The notes: generated by a model from the letters alone, not told the origin. DNA of 9,299 nucleotides from Alphaproteobacteria bacterium (GCA_019745755.1 JAIESS010000203.1:1-9299), one strand, 5' to 3'; shown: positions 1 through 7,008, numbered from the stretch's first letter. Numbers and translations are program-made.

Positions 1-1
1 A

Positions 2-220
2 ATACCGGTACAGCTATCAGCGGTCCTTGGAAAGGCGAGCATGCCTGTAAATCAGCTTCTTAAACTTGGGCGCGGCGCTGTTGTGGAATTAGACCGTCGT
101 GTGGGTGAAGCCATTGATATTTATGTGAACAACAAACTGATTGCCCGCGGTGAAGTGGTTCTTGTGGAGGATCGCCTTGGTGTGACCATGACAGAAATTA
201 TTAAAGCAGACAGAGTGTAA
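2..220 (+). CDS. fliN: Flagellar motor switch protein FliN, C-terminal part (5' end outside window)
   Basis: Seventy-two codons and a TAA stop are visible, and the reading frame is open to the left edge, so the start lies outside the window. The translated piece is the SpoA (FliN/FliM C-terminal) fold: VPVQLSAVLGKASMPVNQLL, then a LGRGAVVELDRRVGEAIDI stretch, and an end with NNKLIARGEVVLVEDRLGV. This is nearly textbook FliN. FliN forms the lower ring of the flagellar C-ring with FliM and FliG, takes part in rotational switching and helps deliver export substrates. The gene sits 24 nt upstream of flbD, as in the Caulobacter fliF-fliG-flbE-fliN-flbD operon, which rules out a type III secretion SpoA homologue such as YscQ/SpaO. 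Confidence 0.93.
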   Translation: MPVQLSAVLGKASMPVNQLLKLGRGAVVELDRRVGEAIDIYVNNKLIARGEVVLVEDRLGVTMTEIIKADRV

Positions 221-244
221 AAAAAGTTAAGGAGATAAAAAAAC

Positions 245-1564
245 ATGAAAGTACTTTTGGTAGGTAGACTCGAAGGGTATGTCTCAACAGCGGCAAAAAT
301 TGCCCTGGATAAAGGTGCTAAAGTTGTCGCCTACGAAGAGGCGCGCGATGCCCTCCAGGCCCTACGTGATGGATTAACAACGGATATTATCCTTCTTGAT
401 CTCAAATGCGATATAAAAAGTTTTTCAAAATCCCTTCAAGCAGAACGTTTTAGTATTCCTATTATTGCGTGCGGTGTGGCTACGTCTGCAGAGGAAGCCG
501 CAGCGAGTATTCGCGCAGGGGCCAAGGAATATATACCCTTTCCACCAGATCCAGAACTTATCGCCGCTGTTTTAACGGCTGTGTGTGAAGAAGATCTTAC
601 ACTTCTTACCCAAGATCCCGTCATGTTGAAATGGGTTCGTATGGCCGATAAAATTGCTCCCAGTGAAGCCAATGTTCTTATTACGGGTGAATCCGGAACG
701 GGCAAGGAAGTGATGGCGCGCTATATTCATCAAAAATCAAAACGTAAGGACAAGAATTTTGTATCGGTTAATTGTGCAGCCATTCCTGAGAATCTTTTAG
801 AATCAGAGCTGTTCGGTCATGAAAAGGGTGCTTTTACAGGGGCTGTAGCACGCCGTATTGGCAAGTTTGAAGAATCGTCTGGCGGCACACTCCTCCTCGA
901 TGAAATTAGCGAGATGGACCCCCGTCTTCAGGCTAAACTTCTTCGTGCACTTCAAGAAAAGCAAATTGATCGCGTTGGCGGTAGTCATCCTGTCAATGTG
1001 GATACACGGGTTATAGCAACCTCTAACCGGGATCTTAATGATGCCATTGCTAAGGGTGAATTTCGTGAAGACTTGTATTTTCGCCTTAATGTTGTGAATG
1101 TGCACCTACCCCCTCTTCGTGAACGTAGAAACGATATCGAACTTTTGGCGAAGCACTTTTTACAAAAATTTATTAAACTCAATGCTGTAGCACCCAAGAC
1201 TTTTTCACAGGATGCGCTGAATGCTATCAAAGAGCAACCCTGGCGCGGTAATGTGCGCGAACTTCAAAATATTGTGCATCGCGCATTATTACTATCACCC
1301 TCTAATGTCATAACAATAGATGACCTTGGTATTCCATCCTTAACTACAACAGCAACTCATATAGCACAAGGAGAAGGGGGGTCCATTCTCATTGGTAAAA
1401 CAGTGGCAGAAGTGGAAAAGGAACTTATTCTTGGAACTCTTGGTCATTGCCTTGGGAACCGTACGCATGCATCCCACATCCTTGGCATTTCCATTCGCAC
1501 CCTTCGTAATAAACTCAAAGAATATGAGGAAACCATGAAAAATAAAGTTGCCCACAGTGTGTAA
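245..1564 (+). CDS. flbD: FlbD-type sigma-54-dependent flagellar transcriptional regulator
   Basis: This 439-residue cytoplasmic protein is a bacterial enhancer-binding protein. Residues 1-115 are receiver-like. The central AAA+ ATPase has Walker A GESGTGKE (148-155), the sigma-54-contacting GAFTGA loop (195-200), Walker B around GGTLLLDE (213-220) and the RGNVREL sensor II segment (334-340). A Fis-type helix-turn-helix lies at about 404-427. The receiver lacks the acidic pair after strand 1 (it reads VLLVGRLEGY) but keeps Asp52 and Lys94 at the phospho-acceptor and lysine positions. In Caulobacter, FlbD activates late flagellar genes with sigma-54 and is controlled by FliX rather than by a classical kinase. 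The context between fliN and flhA supports FlbD over NtrC. The ATG at 245 follows AAGGAG (229-234) at 10 nt. The match to Caulobacter FlbD is from memory and extends over the whole length. Confidence 0.95.
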   Translation: MKVLLVGRLEGYVSTAAKIALDKGAKVVAYEEARDALQALRDGLTTDIILLDLKCDIKSFSKSLQAERFSIPIIACGVATSAEEAAASIRAGAKEYIPFPPDPELIAAVLTAVCEEDLTLLTQDPVMLKWVRMADKIAPSEANVLITGESGTGKEVMARYIHQKSKRKDKNFVSVNCAAIPENLLESELFGHEKGAFTGAVARRIGKFEESSGGTLLLDEISEMDPRLQAKLLRALQEKQIDRVGGSHPVNVDTRVIATSNRDLNDAIAKGEFREDLYFRLNVVNVHLPPLRERRNDIELLAKHFLQKFIKLNAVAPKTFSQDALNAIKEQPWRGNVRELQNIVHRALLLSPSNVITIDDLGIPSLTTTATHIAQGEGGSILIGKTVAEVEKELILGTLGHCLGNRTHASHILGISIRTLRNKLKEYEETMKNKVAHSV

Positions 1565-1566
1565 TA

Positions 1567-1578
1567 AAGTGATCACTT
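1567..1578. repeat. 12-bp perfect palindrome between flbD and flhA
   Basis: AAGTGATCACTT is exactly self-complementary. It starts 2 nt after the flbD stop and ends 23 nt before the flhA ATG. With no loop it is a poor RNA hairpin, so if functional it is more likely a binding site for a dimeric DNA-binding protein. No sigma-54 (-24/-12) element was seen beside it. The function is unknown and chance is possible. Confidence 0.4.
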
Positions 1579-1601
1579 ATGACATCGGAGAATAAACGTC
1601 C

Positions 1602-3716
1602 ATGATGAATCAAATGTCCATTGGGTCCATGATTTTTCACACGCCGAACTTTAACGAGCTTCGAAAGCGCGGTGATATCGCCTTTGCCCTCGGCGTCATG
1701 ACAATTCTCGTTGTGCTTGTCTTTCCCTTACCGGCGATTCTCCTGGATCTTGCTCTTGCTATGTCCATAACACTCTCCATTCTTATTCTTATGACAGCAC
1801 TTTTTATTCAAAAACCCTTGGAGTTTAGTGCCTTTCCAACGGTCCTTCTTGTGGCCACTATGATTCGTTTGTCCCTTAATGTGGCATCAACACGCCTTAT
1901 TTTGGGTTATGGTCATGAGGGTACCCACGCCGCCGGTAAAGTTATTCAGGCCTTTGGCCAATTTTTGATGGCGGGAAATTTTGTCATTGGTATCATCGTC
2001 TTTGCCATTCTCATCATTGTGAACTTCATCGTTATCACAAAGGGTTCGGGCCGTATCGCCGAAGTTTCTGCTCGTTTTACATTGGACGCTATGCCAGGTA
2101 AACAAATGGCCGTCGATGCTGATTTATCATCAGGCCTCATTACGGAAGCAGAGGCGAAGGCGCGGCGTAAAGAACTTGAGAGTGAGAGTAATTTTTTTGG
2201 TGCCATGGACGGTTCGGCAAAGTTCGTACGCGGTGATGCCATTGCAGGATTACTTATCACGTTTATCAATATTATCGCCGGTATTATTATTGGTGTAGCC
2301 CAGATGGACATGAACCTCGGTGATGCATCAAGAACCTATACACTGCTTACTGTAGGTGATGGCCTTGTCACACAAATCCCCGCCCTCATTGTTTCCACAG
2401 CGGCGGGTATACTCGTATCAAAATCGGGGGTCGAGGGAAGTGCAGATAAGGCACTTTTTGCACAACTTGGGGCCTATCCAACAGCCCTTGGCCTGTGCTC
2501 ATTCTTGATGGGGTTTTTGTGTATTCTTCCCCAAATGCCTATGTTGCCCTTTTTGATTCTATCCCTTGTAACGGGGGGTGCGGCTTGGAAAATTTCCAAA
2601 GGTCAGGACGATATCAAACATGAAGAAATGCAACTCCTCCAACAACAAAAGGATCTTGAGACACAAGCACCCAAAGAAGAATCTTTGCGTGTCACCATGG
2701 ATCATATTAAAATTGAGCTTGGTTATGGTCTTGTGAGCCTCCTTGGTGAATCATCGGGTCCAAGTCTGACGGATCAGATCAAGAACCTACGCGCTCAACT
2801 AGTGCGTGATATTGGCTTTATTCTTCCCTCCGTACGTCTTCAAGATAATATGCATATCGATAGTAATGCGTACGTTATTAAGATTAAGGAGCTTGAAGCC
2901 GGACGAGGGGAGCTGCGCCCCATGCATTTCCTCATTATGGACCCAAATGGCCAAACAATTCGTTTAGAGGGTGAAAAAACAACGGAGCCGACATTTGGTT
3001 TGCCCGCTGTGTGGATTACACCAAGCCTTAAAATGGAGGCAGAAACAAAGGGCTATACAGTTGTGGACAATGCCACCGTGATGACGACCCATCTCACGGA
3101 AATTGTAAAAGATCATATGGGCGAGCTTTTAACCTTTGCGGAGGTTCAAAAATTATTGGAGGATCTGGATGATCCTTATAAAAAACTTTTGAATGATATT
3201 GTCCCTGCTCAAATTTCTGTGGGTACTATTCAACGCGTACTGCAAAATCTTGTCTCTGAGCGCGTCTCCATTCGTGATCTCACCAGTATTTTAGAAGCCA
3301 TTGCGGAAGCCTGTGCCTTTTCACGCAATACAACCATTATTACGGAACATGTACGCCTTCGTCTTATGCGACAAATTACCTATGCCCATGTGGATTTTGA
3401 TAATATGCTCAGTGTTGTGAATCTGGGGCCTACCTGGGAACAAATTTTTATGGAAGGGCTTGTAGGTGACGGCGATGTGAAGAATCTTGCACTCCCTCCC
3501 AGTATTCTCCAGACGTTTATCACAAACCTCAAGCAGATTTTTGACGATCTTATTTTGCAAGGAGAGATGCCTGTACTTCTTACAACCACAACGCTTAGAC
3601 CCTATGTCCGTTCTATTTTAGAACGCATCCGGCCTTCCACCATCGTTCTTGGTCAAAGTGAAGTCTATCCCAAAGTGAAGCTCAAGCATCTTGGTCAAAT
3701 CGCCCCGCCGAGGTAG
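1602..3716 (+). CDS. flhA: Flagellar biosynthesis export gate protein FlhA
   Basis: This inner-membrane protein of 704 residues (the family is about 690-700) forms the nonameric export gate of the flagellar type III apparatus, taking substrates and chaperones from the ATPase complex and coupling export to proton motive force. The N-terminal half shows several hydrophobic segments between residues 28 and 330. The FHIPEP family signature is at 151-172 (RIAEVSARFTLDAMPGKQMA, then VD). The essential lysine/aspartate region GSAKFVRGDAIAG is at 204-216. The C-terminal half (about 355-704) is the soluble cytoplasmic domain. FlhA rather than an injectisome SctV is indicated by the fliN-flbD context. 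ATG 1602 and ATG 1605 are adjacent; GGAG (1587-1590) lies 11 nt before the first, which I chose. The 41-nt gap from flbD suggests one transcript. Confidence 0.95.
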   Translation: MMNQMSIGSMIFHTPNFNELRKRGDIAFALGVMTILVVLVFPLPAILLDLALAMSITLSILILMTALFIQKPLEFSAFPTVLLVATMIRLSLNVASTRLILGYGHEGTHAAGKVIQAFGQFLMAGNFVIGIIVFAILIIVNFIVITKGSGRIAEVSARFTLDAMPGKQMAVDADLSSGLITEAEAKARRKELESESNFFGAMDGSAKFVRGDAIAGLLITFINIIAGIIIGVAQMDMNLGDASRTYTLLTVGDGLVTQIPALIVSTAAGILVSKSGVEGSADKALFAQLGAYPTALGLCSFLMGFLCILPQMPMLPFLILSLVTGGAAWKISKGQDDIKHEEMQLLQQQKDLETQAPKEESLRVTMDHIKIELGYGLVSLLGESSGPSLTDQIKNLRAQLVRDIGFILPSVRLQDNMHIDSNAYVIKIKELEAGRGELRPMHFLIMDPNGQTIRLEGEKTTEPTFGLPAVWITPSLKMEAETKGYTVVDNATVMTTHLTEIVKDHMGELLTFAEVQKLLEDLDDPYKKLLNDIVPAQISVGTIQRVLQNLVSERVSIRDLTSILEAIAEACAFSRNTTIITEHVRLRLMRQITYAHVDFDNMLSVVNLGPTWEQIFMEGLVGDGDVKNLALPPSILQTFITNLKQIFDDLILQGEMPVLLTTTTLRPYVRSILERIRPSTIVLGQSEVYPKVKLKHLGQIAPPR

Positions 3717-3719
3717 GAG

Positions 3720-3748
3720 GATAAGATTAAAGGCATGTATAGCTTATC
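3720..3748. repeat. Short inverted repeat after flhA
   Basis: GATAAG at 3720-3725 pairs with CTTATC at 3743-3748 across a 17-nt loop, starting 3 nt after the flhA stop. It has no T-run after the second arm, so it is not a convincing intrinsic terminator. It is the only stem-like structure in the flhA-hldD gap. Confidence 0.25.
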
Positions 3749-3787
3749 ATGATGTATTGAAAAAAATTCATCAACAGCTACATACCC

Positions 3788-3816
3788 TTGACATATGACT
3801 TATGGTCTTGCATTTT
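3788..3816 (+). promoter_or_regulatory. Probable sigma-70 promoter of hldD
   Basis: A perfect -35 box TTGACA (3788-3793) is followed by a 17-nt spacer and CATTTT (3811-3816, 3 of 6 matches to TATAAT) just after a TTG. Transcription would start near 3823, giving a leader of about 22 nt to the ATG at 3845. A second, weaker candidate lies upstream: TTGAAA (3757-3762), 16 nt, TACATA (3779-3784). The good -35 makes a promoter here likely; the weak -10 leaves the exact position uncertain. Confidence 0.5.
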
Positions 3817-3844
3817 TAGAAAAATCTTTTTATGTGTAACAATC

Positions 3845-4834
3845 ATGATTATTGTCACTGGAGCCGCTGGTTTTATTGGGTCTAACCTTGTTGCTGAACT
3901 TGAAAAACGCGGTGTAAAACCCGTTGTTGCTTGCGACATGCTTGGCAGTGATGATCGGTGGCATAATCTTGCCAAACGCGACCTTTATGATTTTATCGGG
4001 CCCGATCAGCTTTTTCCTTTTCTGGAACACCATAAAAACAGAATTGAAGTTATTTTTCACCTGGGTGCTATTTCAAGCACGGATGCCACAGATGGCGATC
4101 TTGTCATGGCTAATAATTATCGGCTTTCCCTTGATCTTTTCCATTGGTGTGGACGTCATCGCGTGCGCTTTATCTATGCATCGTCTGCAGCAACGTATGG
4201 TGATGGATCAAATGGTTTTGACGATAGTGAAGATAATGCGTACTTAGCGCAGTTACGCCCCATGAATTTATATGGATGGAGTAAACACTTTTTCGATAAA
4301 AGTATGCTCCAGCATGTTGCATCTAAAGACGCCCCCACACCGCCCCAGTGGGCAGGGCTTAAATTTTTTAACGTGTATGGGCCTAATGAGCATCACAAGG
4401 GCGGGCAAAGCAGTGTTATCCCCCATCTCCTAAAACAAATCATGACCAATGGATCCGCACGTCTCTTTAAATCATACAAAGACGGTATCGCCGACGGTCA
4501 TCAAGCGAGAGATTTTGTGAACGTTCATGATTGTGTAGATATTATGCTGTGGCTCATGAATGCCTCTGAAGTCTCTGGCCTTTTCAATGTGGGGTCAGGG
4601 CAAGCCCACACATTCCTCGATATGGCTCACGGTATTTTCAAGGCTATTAAACGGGACCCTCAAATTGATTTCATCCCTATGCCAGAAAAACTTGTGAAGC
4701 ATTATCAGTATTACACAAAAGCTGATATGACAAAGCTGCGTAGTGCTGGTTACACGGCTCCAATGACATCATTAAATGAAGGTATTGCGGATTATGTGCA
4801 TACCTATCTTCTCAAAAATGATCCCTACCGATAG
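3845..4834 (+). CDS. hldD: ADP-L-glycero-D-manno-heptose 6-epimerase
   Basis: The enzyme converts ADP-D-glycero- to ADP-L-glycero-beta-D-manno-heptose, the donor for the LPS inner core, and acts in the cytoplasm with bound NADP. It is an extended short-chain dehydrogenase: Rossmann motif TGAAGFIG (5-12), SSAATYG (113-119), Tyr143-x3-Lys147 in YGWSK, and a second lysine, Lys185, in GPNEHHKG. These correspond to the serine, Tyr140 and Lys178 region of E. coli HldD. The 329 residues compare with 310 in E. coli. The start was set at ATG 3845 because the glycine-rich loop must lie near the N-terminus; the in-frame TTG at 3788 is the promoter -35 box and would add 19 unrelated residues. No clear Shine-Dalgarno sequence precedes 3845. 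It is probably cotranscribed with the F-box gene 13 nt downstream. Confidence 0.93.
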   Translation: MIIVTGAAGFIGSNLVAELEKRGVKPVVACDMLGSDDRWHNLAKRDLYDFIGPDQLFPFLEHHKNRIEVIFHLGAISSTDATDGDLVMANNYRLSLDLFHWCGRHRVRFIYASSAATYGDGSNGFDDSEDNAYLAQLRPMNLYGWSKHFFDKSMLQHVASKDAPTPPQWAGLKFFNVYGPNEHHKGGQSSVIPHLLKQIMTNGSARLFKSYKDGIADGHQARDFVNVHDCVDIMLWLMNASEVSGLFNVGSGQAHTFLDMAHGIFKAIKRDPQIDFIPMPEKLVKHYQYYTKADMTKLRSAGYTAPMTSLNEGIADYVHTYLLKNDPYR

Positions 4835-4847
4835 GATATAAGTACAC

Positions 4848-5672
4848 GTGTGTTTTAAGGTATTAATAGGACTCGCCCTCACCCTTTTTTTAGGGATGAG
4901 CGTTAATGCTATGGATACATTTCATAATACCCCCCCAAGAACATATAAAGTTCGACGTACCCAGGGAAATTGGACGAAAAAACATCCTTTTTTTGATGCC
5001 GTCCCTCAAGAACTGATACTGAGTATATGCAGTCTAGCATCTAAAAGCGCACGGGAACAGATTGTCCAAGGATCACGAAATAAACATACGACACATGATC
5101 CACGAATGTTGCGTACACGAGGTAATCCTAGCTTTAGGGAACTTCTTAATATTGAATCCTTTCGACTTGTCTGTAAAAAATGGAAGAACGCCTGCTCACC
5201 CCTTTTTGAAAAATTTTTGGAACATGTCATCCCTAGCATCGTAAAGAGCAATTGGTGTTTTATTGATGATTGGGTCACGAGGGGGCCGCGAAAAGGTGCA
5301 GCAACGCAAGATTTTTTATCCATACTTTTGCAGGAAAATATTAATCCTTCTTTCTTTTCAGATGATGCTCTACTCCTAATGTGCAATAAATACCCCTGGG
5401 CTACTTATTGCAACCTGCATCACACATCTATAACGGATCTTAGACCATTAAAAGCAATGCTCTATCTTGAATTTCTTGATCTTTCTTTTTGTTATGGCAT
5501 CACAAATTGGGAGGTGCTTCATACCATTCCTTCTCTTAAGGAGATTTATGTTGAAGGTGTTATCATGACAGAAGAAACCCTTCGCAATCTGCAAAGCCAT
5601 AAAATTCTTGTAAAGAGAAATCATCTTCCTCAGACAAAAAAGAAGCGAGGCAAACTGATATTTAGTATATAA
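4848..5672 (+). CDS. Exported F-box-like/leucine-rich-repeat protein, candidate host-directed effector
   Basis: The gene encodes 274 residues from a GTG start; AGGA (4833-4836) overlaps the hldD stop and lies 11 nt upstream, suggesting translational coupling. Residues 1-21 form a Sec signal peptide (short basic start, LIGLALTLFLGM core, VNA cleavage site before Met22) without a lipobox. FDAVPQELILSI (49-60) and FRLVCKKWKNAC (105-116) match the two halves of an F-box, separated by about 38 extra residues. About three leucine-rich repeats cover 184-252 (for example LEFLDLSFCYGITNWEVLHT, then LKEIYVEGVIMTEETLRNLQ), resembling the FBXL type. The tail carries KKKRGK (264-269). Eukaryotic F-box proteins bind Skp1 and recruit targets to SCF ubiquitin ligase; bacterial ones are usually injected effectors. 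The host role is inference, and the F-box is degenerate. I recognise no specific named homologue. Confidence 0.75.
   Translation: MCFKVLIGLALTLFLGMSVNAMDTFHNTPPRTYKVRRTQGNWTKKHPFFDAVPQELILSICSLASKSAREQIVQGSRNKHTTHDPRMLRTRGNPSFRELLNIESFRLVCKKWKNACSPLFEKFLEHVIPSIVKSNWCFIDDWVTRGPRKGAATQDFLSILLQENINPSFFSDDALLLMCNKYPWATYCNLHHTSITDLRPLKAMLYLEFLDLSFCYGITNWEVLHTIPSLKEIYVEGVIMTEETLRNLQSHKILVKRNHLPQTKKKRGKLIFSI
4930..4936 (+). repeat. C7 homopolymer inside the F-box/LRR gene
   Basis: Seven consecutive C residues encode part of Asn-Thr-Pro-Pro-Arg just after the predicted signal-peptide cleavage site. A one-base slip here would truncate the protein early. A second C7 lies at 5685-5691. Runs of six G occur in flbD and flhA, so the excess over background is small. 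Confidence 0.35.
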
Positions 5673-5684
5673 AATAAATTTTAT

Positions 5685-5691
5685 CCCCCCC
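5685..5691 (+). repeat. C7 homopolymer upstream of lgt
   Basis: Seven C residues lie in the 67-bp gap between the F-box/LRR gene and lgt, 48 nt before the lgt ATG. A 4-bp arm ACCA/TGGT follows directly, too short to call a terminator. No convincing promoter for lgt was seen in this gap. Confidence 0.3.
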
Positions 5692-5739
5692 ACCATAAAG
5701 TGGTAGTGTAAACAATATTTCCCATCCTAGATTCACCTT

Positions 5740-6537
5740 ATGGCCATCCCTTTTCCTGATATTAACCCTATAGCTATCACCCTTGGCCCCTTTTCCATTC
5801 ATTGGTATGGACTGTCTTATATGGTGAGTGCTATTCTTGTCGTGAGGTACAGCAAATTTTTACTGCGTCGTTTCCCAAATGGTCTTGACGGCCTCCTCCT
5901 TGAACGTTTTGTCTATGGTAGTTTTGTTATCGGCGTTATTGTGGGAGGACGCCTTGGTCATGTGCTCTTCTACGACCCCCTCCATTATGTATCTCATCCC
6001 ATTGAAATCTTCATGGTGTGGGAGGGCGGCATGTCCTTTCATGGTGGTCTTATAGGCGTCCTTTTAGCGGCAGGGTGGTTTTGCAAAAAACATGATAAGG
6101 GATATTTTCAGCTTCTTGATAACCTTGCCGTAGCCATCCCCATCGGGCTTTTTTTAGGGCGCATAGCGAATTTTATCAATGGCGAACTTTATGGGAAACC
6201 GACAAACCTTCCCTTTGGTGTGATTTTTCCAAGAACAGAAGGCCTGCCCCGTCATCCAACCCAGATCTATGAAGCCTTTTTTGAAGGTTTTTTCCTTCTC
6301 ACTCTACTAAGTATTCTTTGGATGCGAACAGACCTACGTCAATATCAAGGACGCATCAGCGGTCTTTTTCTTATCAGTTATGCCGCATCACGCTTTTTTA
6401 TTGAGTTCCTCAAAGATCCCCTTGCCCAATCCAGCCAAGTAATTCTCCCCCTCAACAATGGTCAGCTTCTGTGCATTCCCATGATTCTGTTAGGAGTGTA
6501 TTTGTGGAGGAGAACAATCAACACCAAAGTAATTTAA
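5740..6537 (+). CDS. lgt: Phosphatidylglycerol-prolipoprotein diacylglyceryl transferase
   Basis: Lgt is the inner-membrane enzyme for the first step of lipoprotein maturation: it transfers diacylglyceryl from phosphatidylglycerol to the lipobox cysteine, before LspA and Lnt act. The 265 residues are slightly shorter than E. coli Lgt (291) and contain several hydrophobic segments. Diagnostic sites are HWYGL (Tyr23), GGMSFHGGLIG with His101, the Lgt signature GRIANFINGELYGK (140-153, with Arg141 and Glu149), RHPTQIYEA (171-179) and Arg218 in SRFFIEFLKDP; these correspond to Tyr26, His103, Arg143, Glu151 and Arg239 of E. coli. The ATG at 5740 gives the usual N-terminus (FPDINPIAITLGPFSIHWYG), although no good Shine-Dalgarno sequence precedes it. 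It stands between two genes for exported proteins, neither of which has a lipobox. Confidence 0.96.
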   Translation: MAIPFPDINPIAITLGPFSIHWYGLSYMVSAILVVRYSKFLLRRFPNGLDGLLLERFVYGSFVIGVIVGGRLGHVLFYDPLHYVSHPIEIFMVWEGGMSFHGGLIGVLLAAGWFCKKHDKGYFQLLDNLAVAIPIGLFLGRIANFINGELYGKPTNLPFGVIFPRTEGLPRHPTQIYEAFFEGFFLLTLLSILWMRTDLRQYQGRISGLFLISYAASRFFIEFLKDPLAQSSQVILPLNNGQLLCIPMILLGVYLWRRTINTKVI

Positions 6538-6555
6538 AAATTTCATAAAATTTTA

Positions 6556-6584
6556 TTGAACAGCTTTTTGCATAGAGTTAGGAT
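6556..6584 (+). promoter_or_regulatory. Probable sigma-70 promoter of the small exported protein gene
   Basis: TTGAAC (6556-6561), a 17-nt spacer and TAGGAT (6579-6584) each match four of six consensus bases. The expected start near 6591 leaves a leader of about 22 nt, containing an AAAGGA Shine-Dalgarno sequence before the ATG at 6613. The in-frame TTG at 6556 is therefore a -35 element rather than a start codon. Confidence 0.5.
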
Positions 6585-6612
6585 CAATAGGGTCTTTATG
6601 AAAGGAAAATTT

Positions 6613-7008
6613 ATGAAAAAAATTACATTTTTCTGTTTAGCATCAAGTTTAGCATTAATGTGCCTTGATACAGCCTATTCGGCACAAGATATTCCACGAG
6701 AGAACAATCAATTACAACGCAGAAAAGCTGCAGAAGCGCAAGAAGCGGCGCTAACAACGTTACAACAGTTTCAAATAGATATTCCTGTGACACGGCAGAT
6801 GCGTGAGAGCTCCAATAATTTCACACAAAAAGTTGAAGCATTTAATAATGCTCTTACAACTTACATCGATAACTCATTACAGTATACCCGCATGGATAAG
6901 GAATTTCTTGAAGAATTGCGTAACTTTGAATTGAAGAAAAAAAGCCAGCTCAATGAAGTTGGACGGCTTGTAGACAAAATCCTTGAGGCTCATAGAAAAA
7001 TTCAATAA
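6613..7008 (+). CDS. Small exported helical protein of unknown function
   Basis: I do not recognise a family. ATG 6613 is preceded by AAAGGA (6601-6606) at 6 nt, a strong ribosome binding site, and gives a 131-residue protein beginning with a clear Sec signal peptide: MKKITF, a hydrophobic core and a likely cut at AYS before Ala24. The cysteines at 8 and 17 are not in lipobox context, so it is probably a soluble periplasmic or secreted protein of about 108 residues. The mature part is rich in Gln, Glu, Lys, Asn and Ala and predicted mostly helical by eye, with likely coiled-coil stretches at about 30-52 and 95-129. It has no cysteines or obvious catalytic motif. Its own promoter suggests it is a separate unit after lgt. 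A longer in-frame start (TTG 6556) was rejected. Confidence 0.7.
   Translation: MKKITFFCLASSLALMCLDTAYSAQDIPRENNQLQRRKAAEAQEAALTTLQQFQIDIPVTRQMRESSNNFTQKVEAFNNALTTYIDNSLQYTRMDKEFLEELRNFELKKKSQLNEVGRLVDKILEAHRKIQ

Noticed and set aside
3788..3844. TTG-initiated N-terminal extension of hldD
   Set aside because: The TTG is the first three bases of a perfect TTGACA -35 box, there is no ribosome binding site, and the extension would push the NAD(P)-binding glycine loop away from the N-terminus.
3924..4247. Second + strand open frame inside hldD
   Set aside because: It is a frame-shifted shadow of the epimerase, with no ribosome binding site and no recognisable motif.
6537..6554. Terminator after lgt (AAAATTT-CATA-AAATTTT)
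   Set aside because: The seven-pair stem is wholly A/T and would be too unstable; no proper T-run follows.
6556..6612. TTG-initiated extension of the small exported protein
   Set aside because: It overlaps a promoter-like element and would bury the signal peptide; ATG 6613 has a strong Shine-Dalgarno sequence.
6634..6663. Lipobox in the small exported protein (Cys8 or Cys17)
   Set aside because: The residue before each cysteine (Phe or Met) is not Gly, Ala or Ser, so Lgt processing is not supported despite the neighbouring lgt gene.
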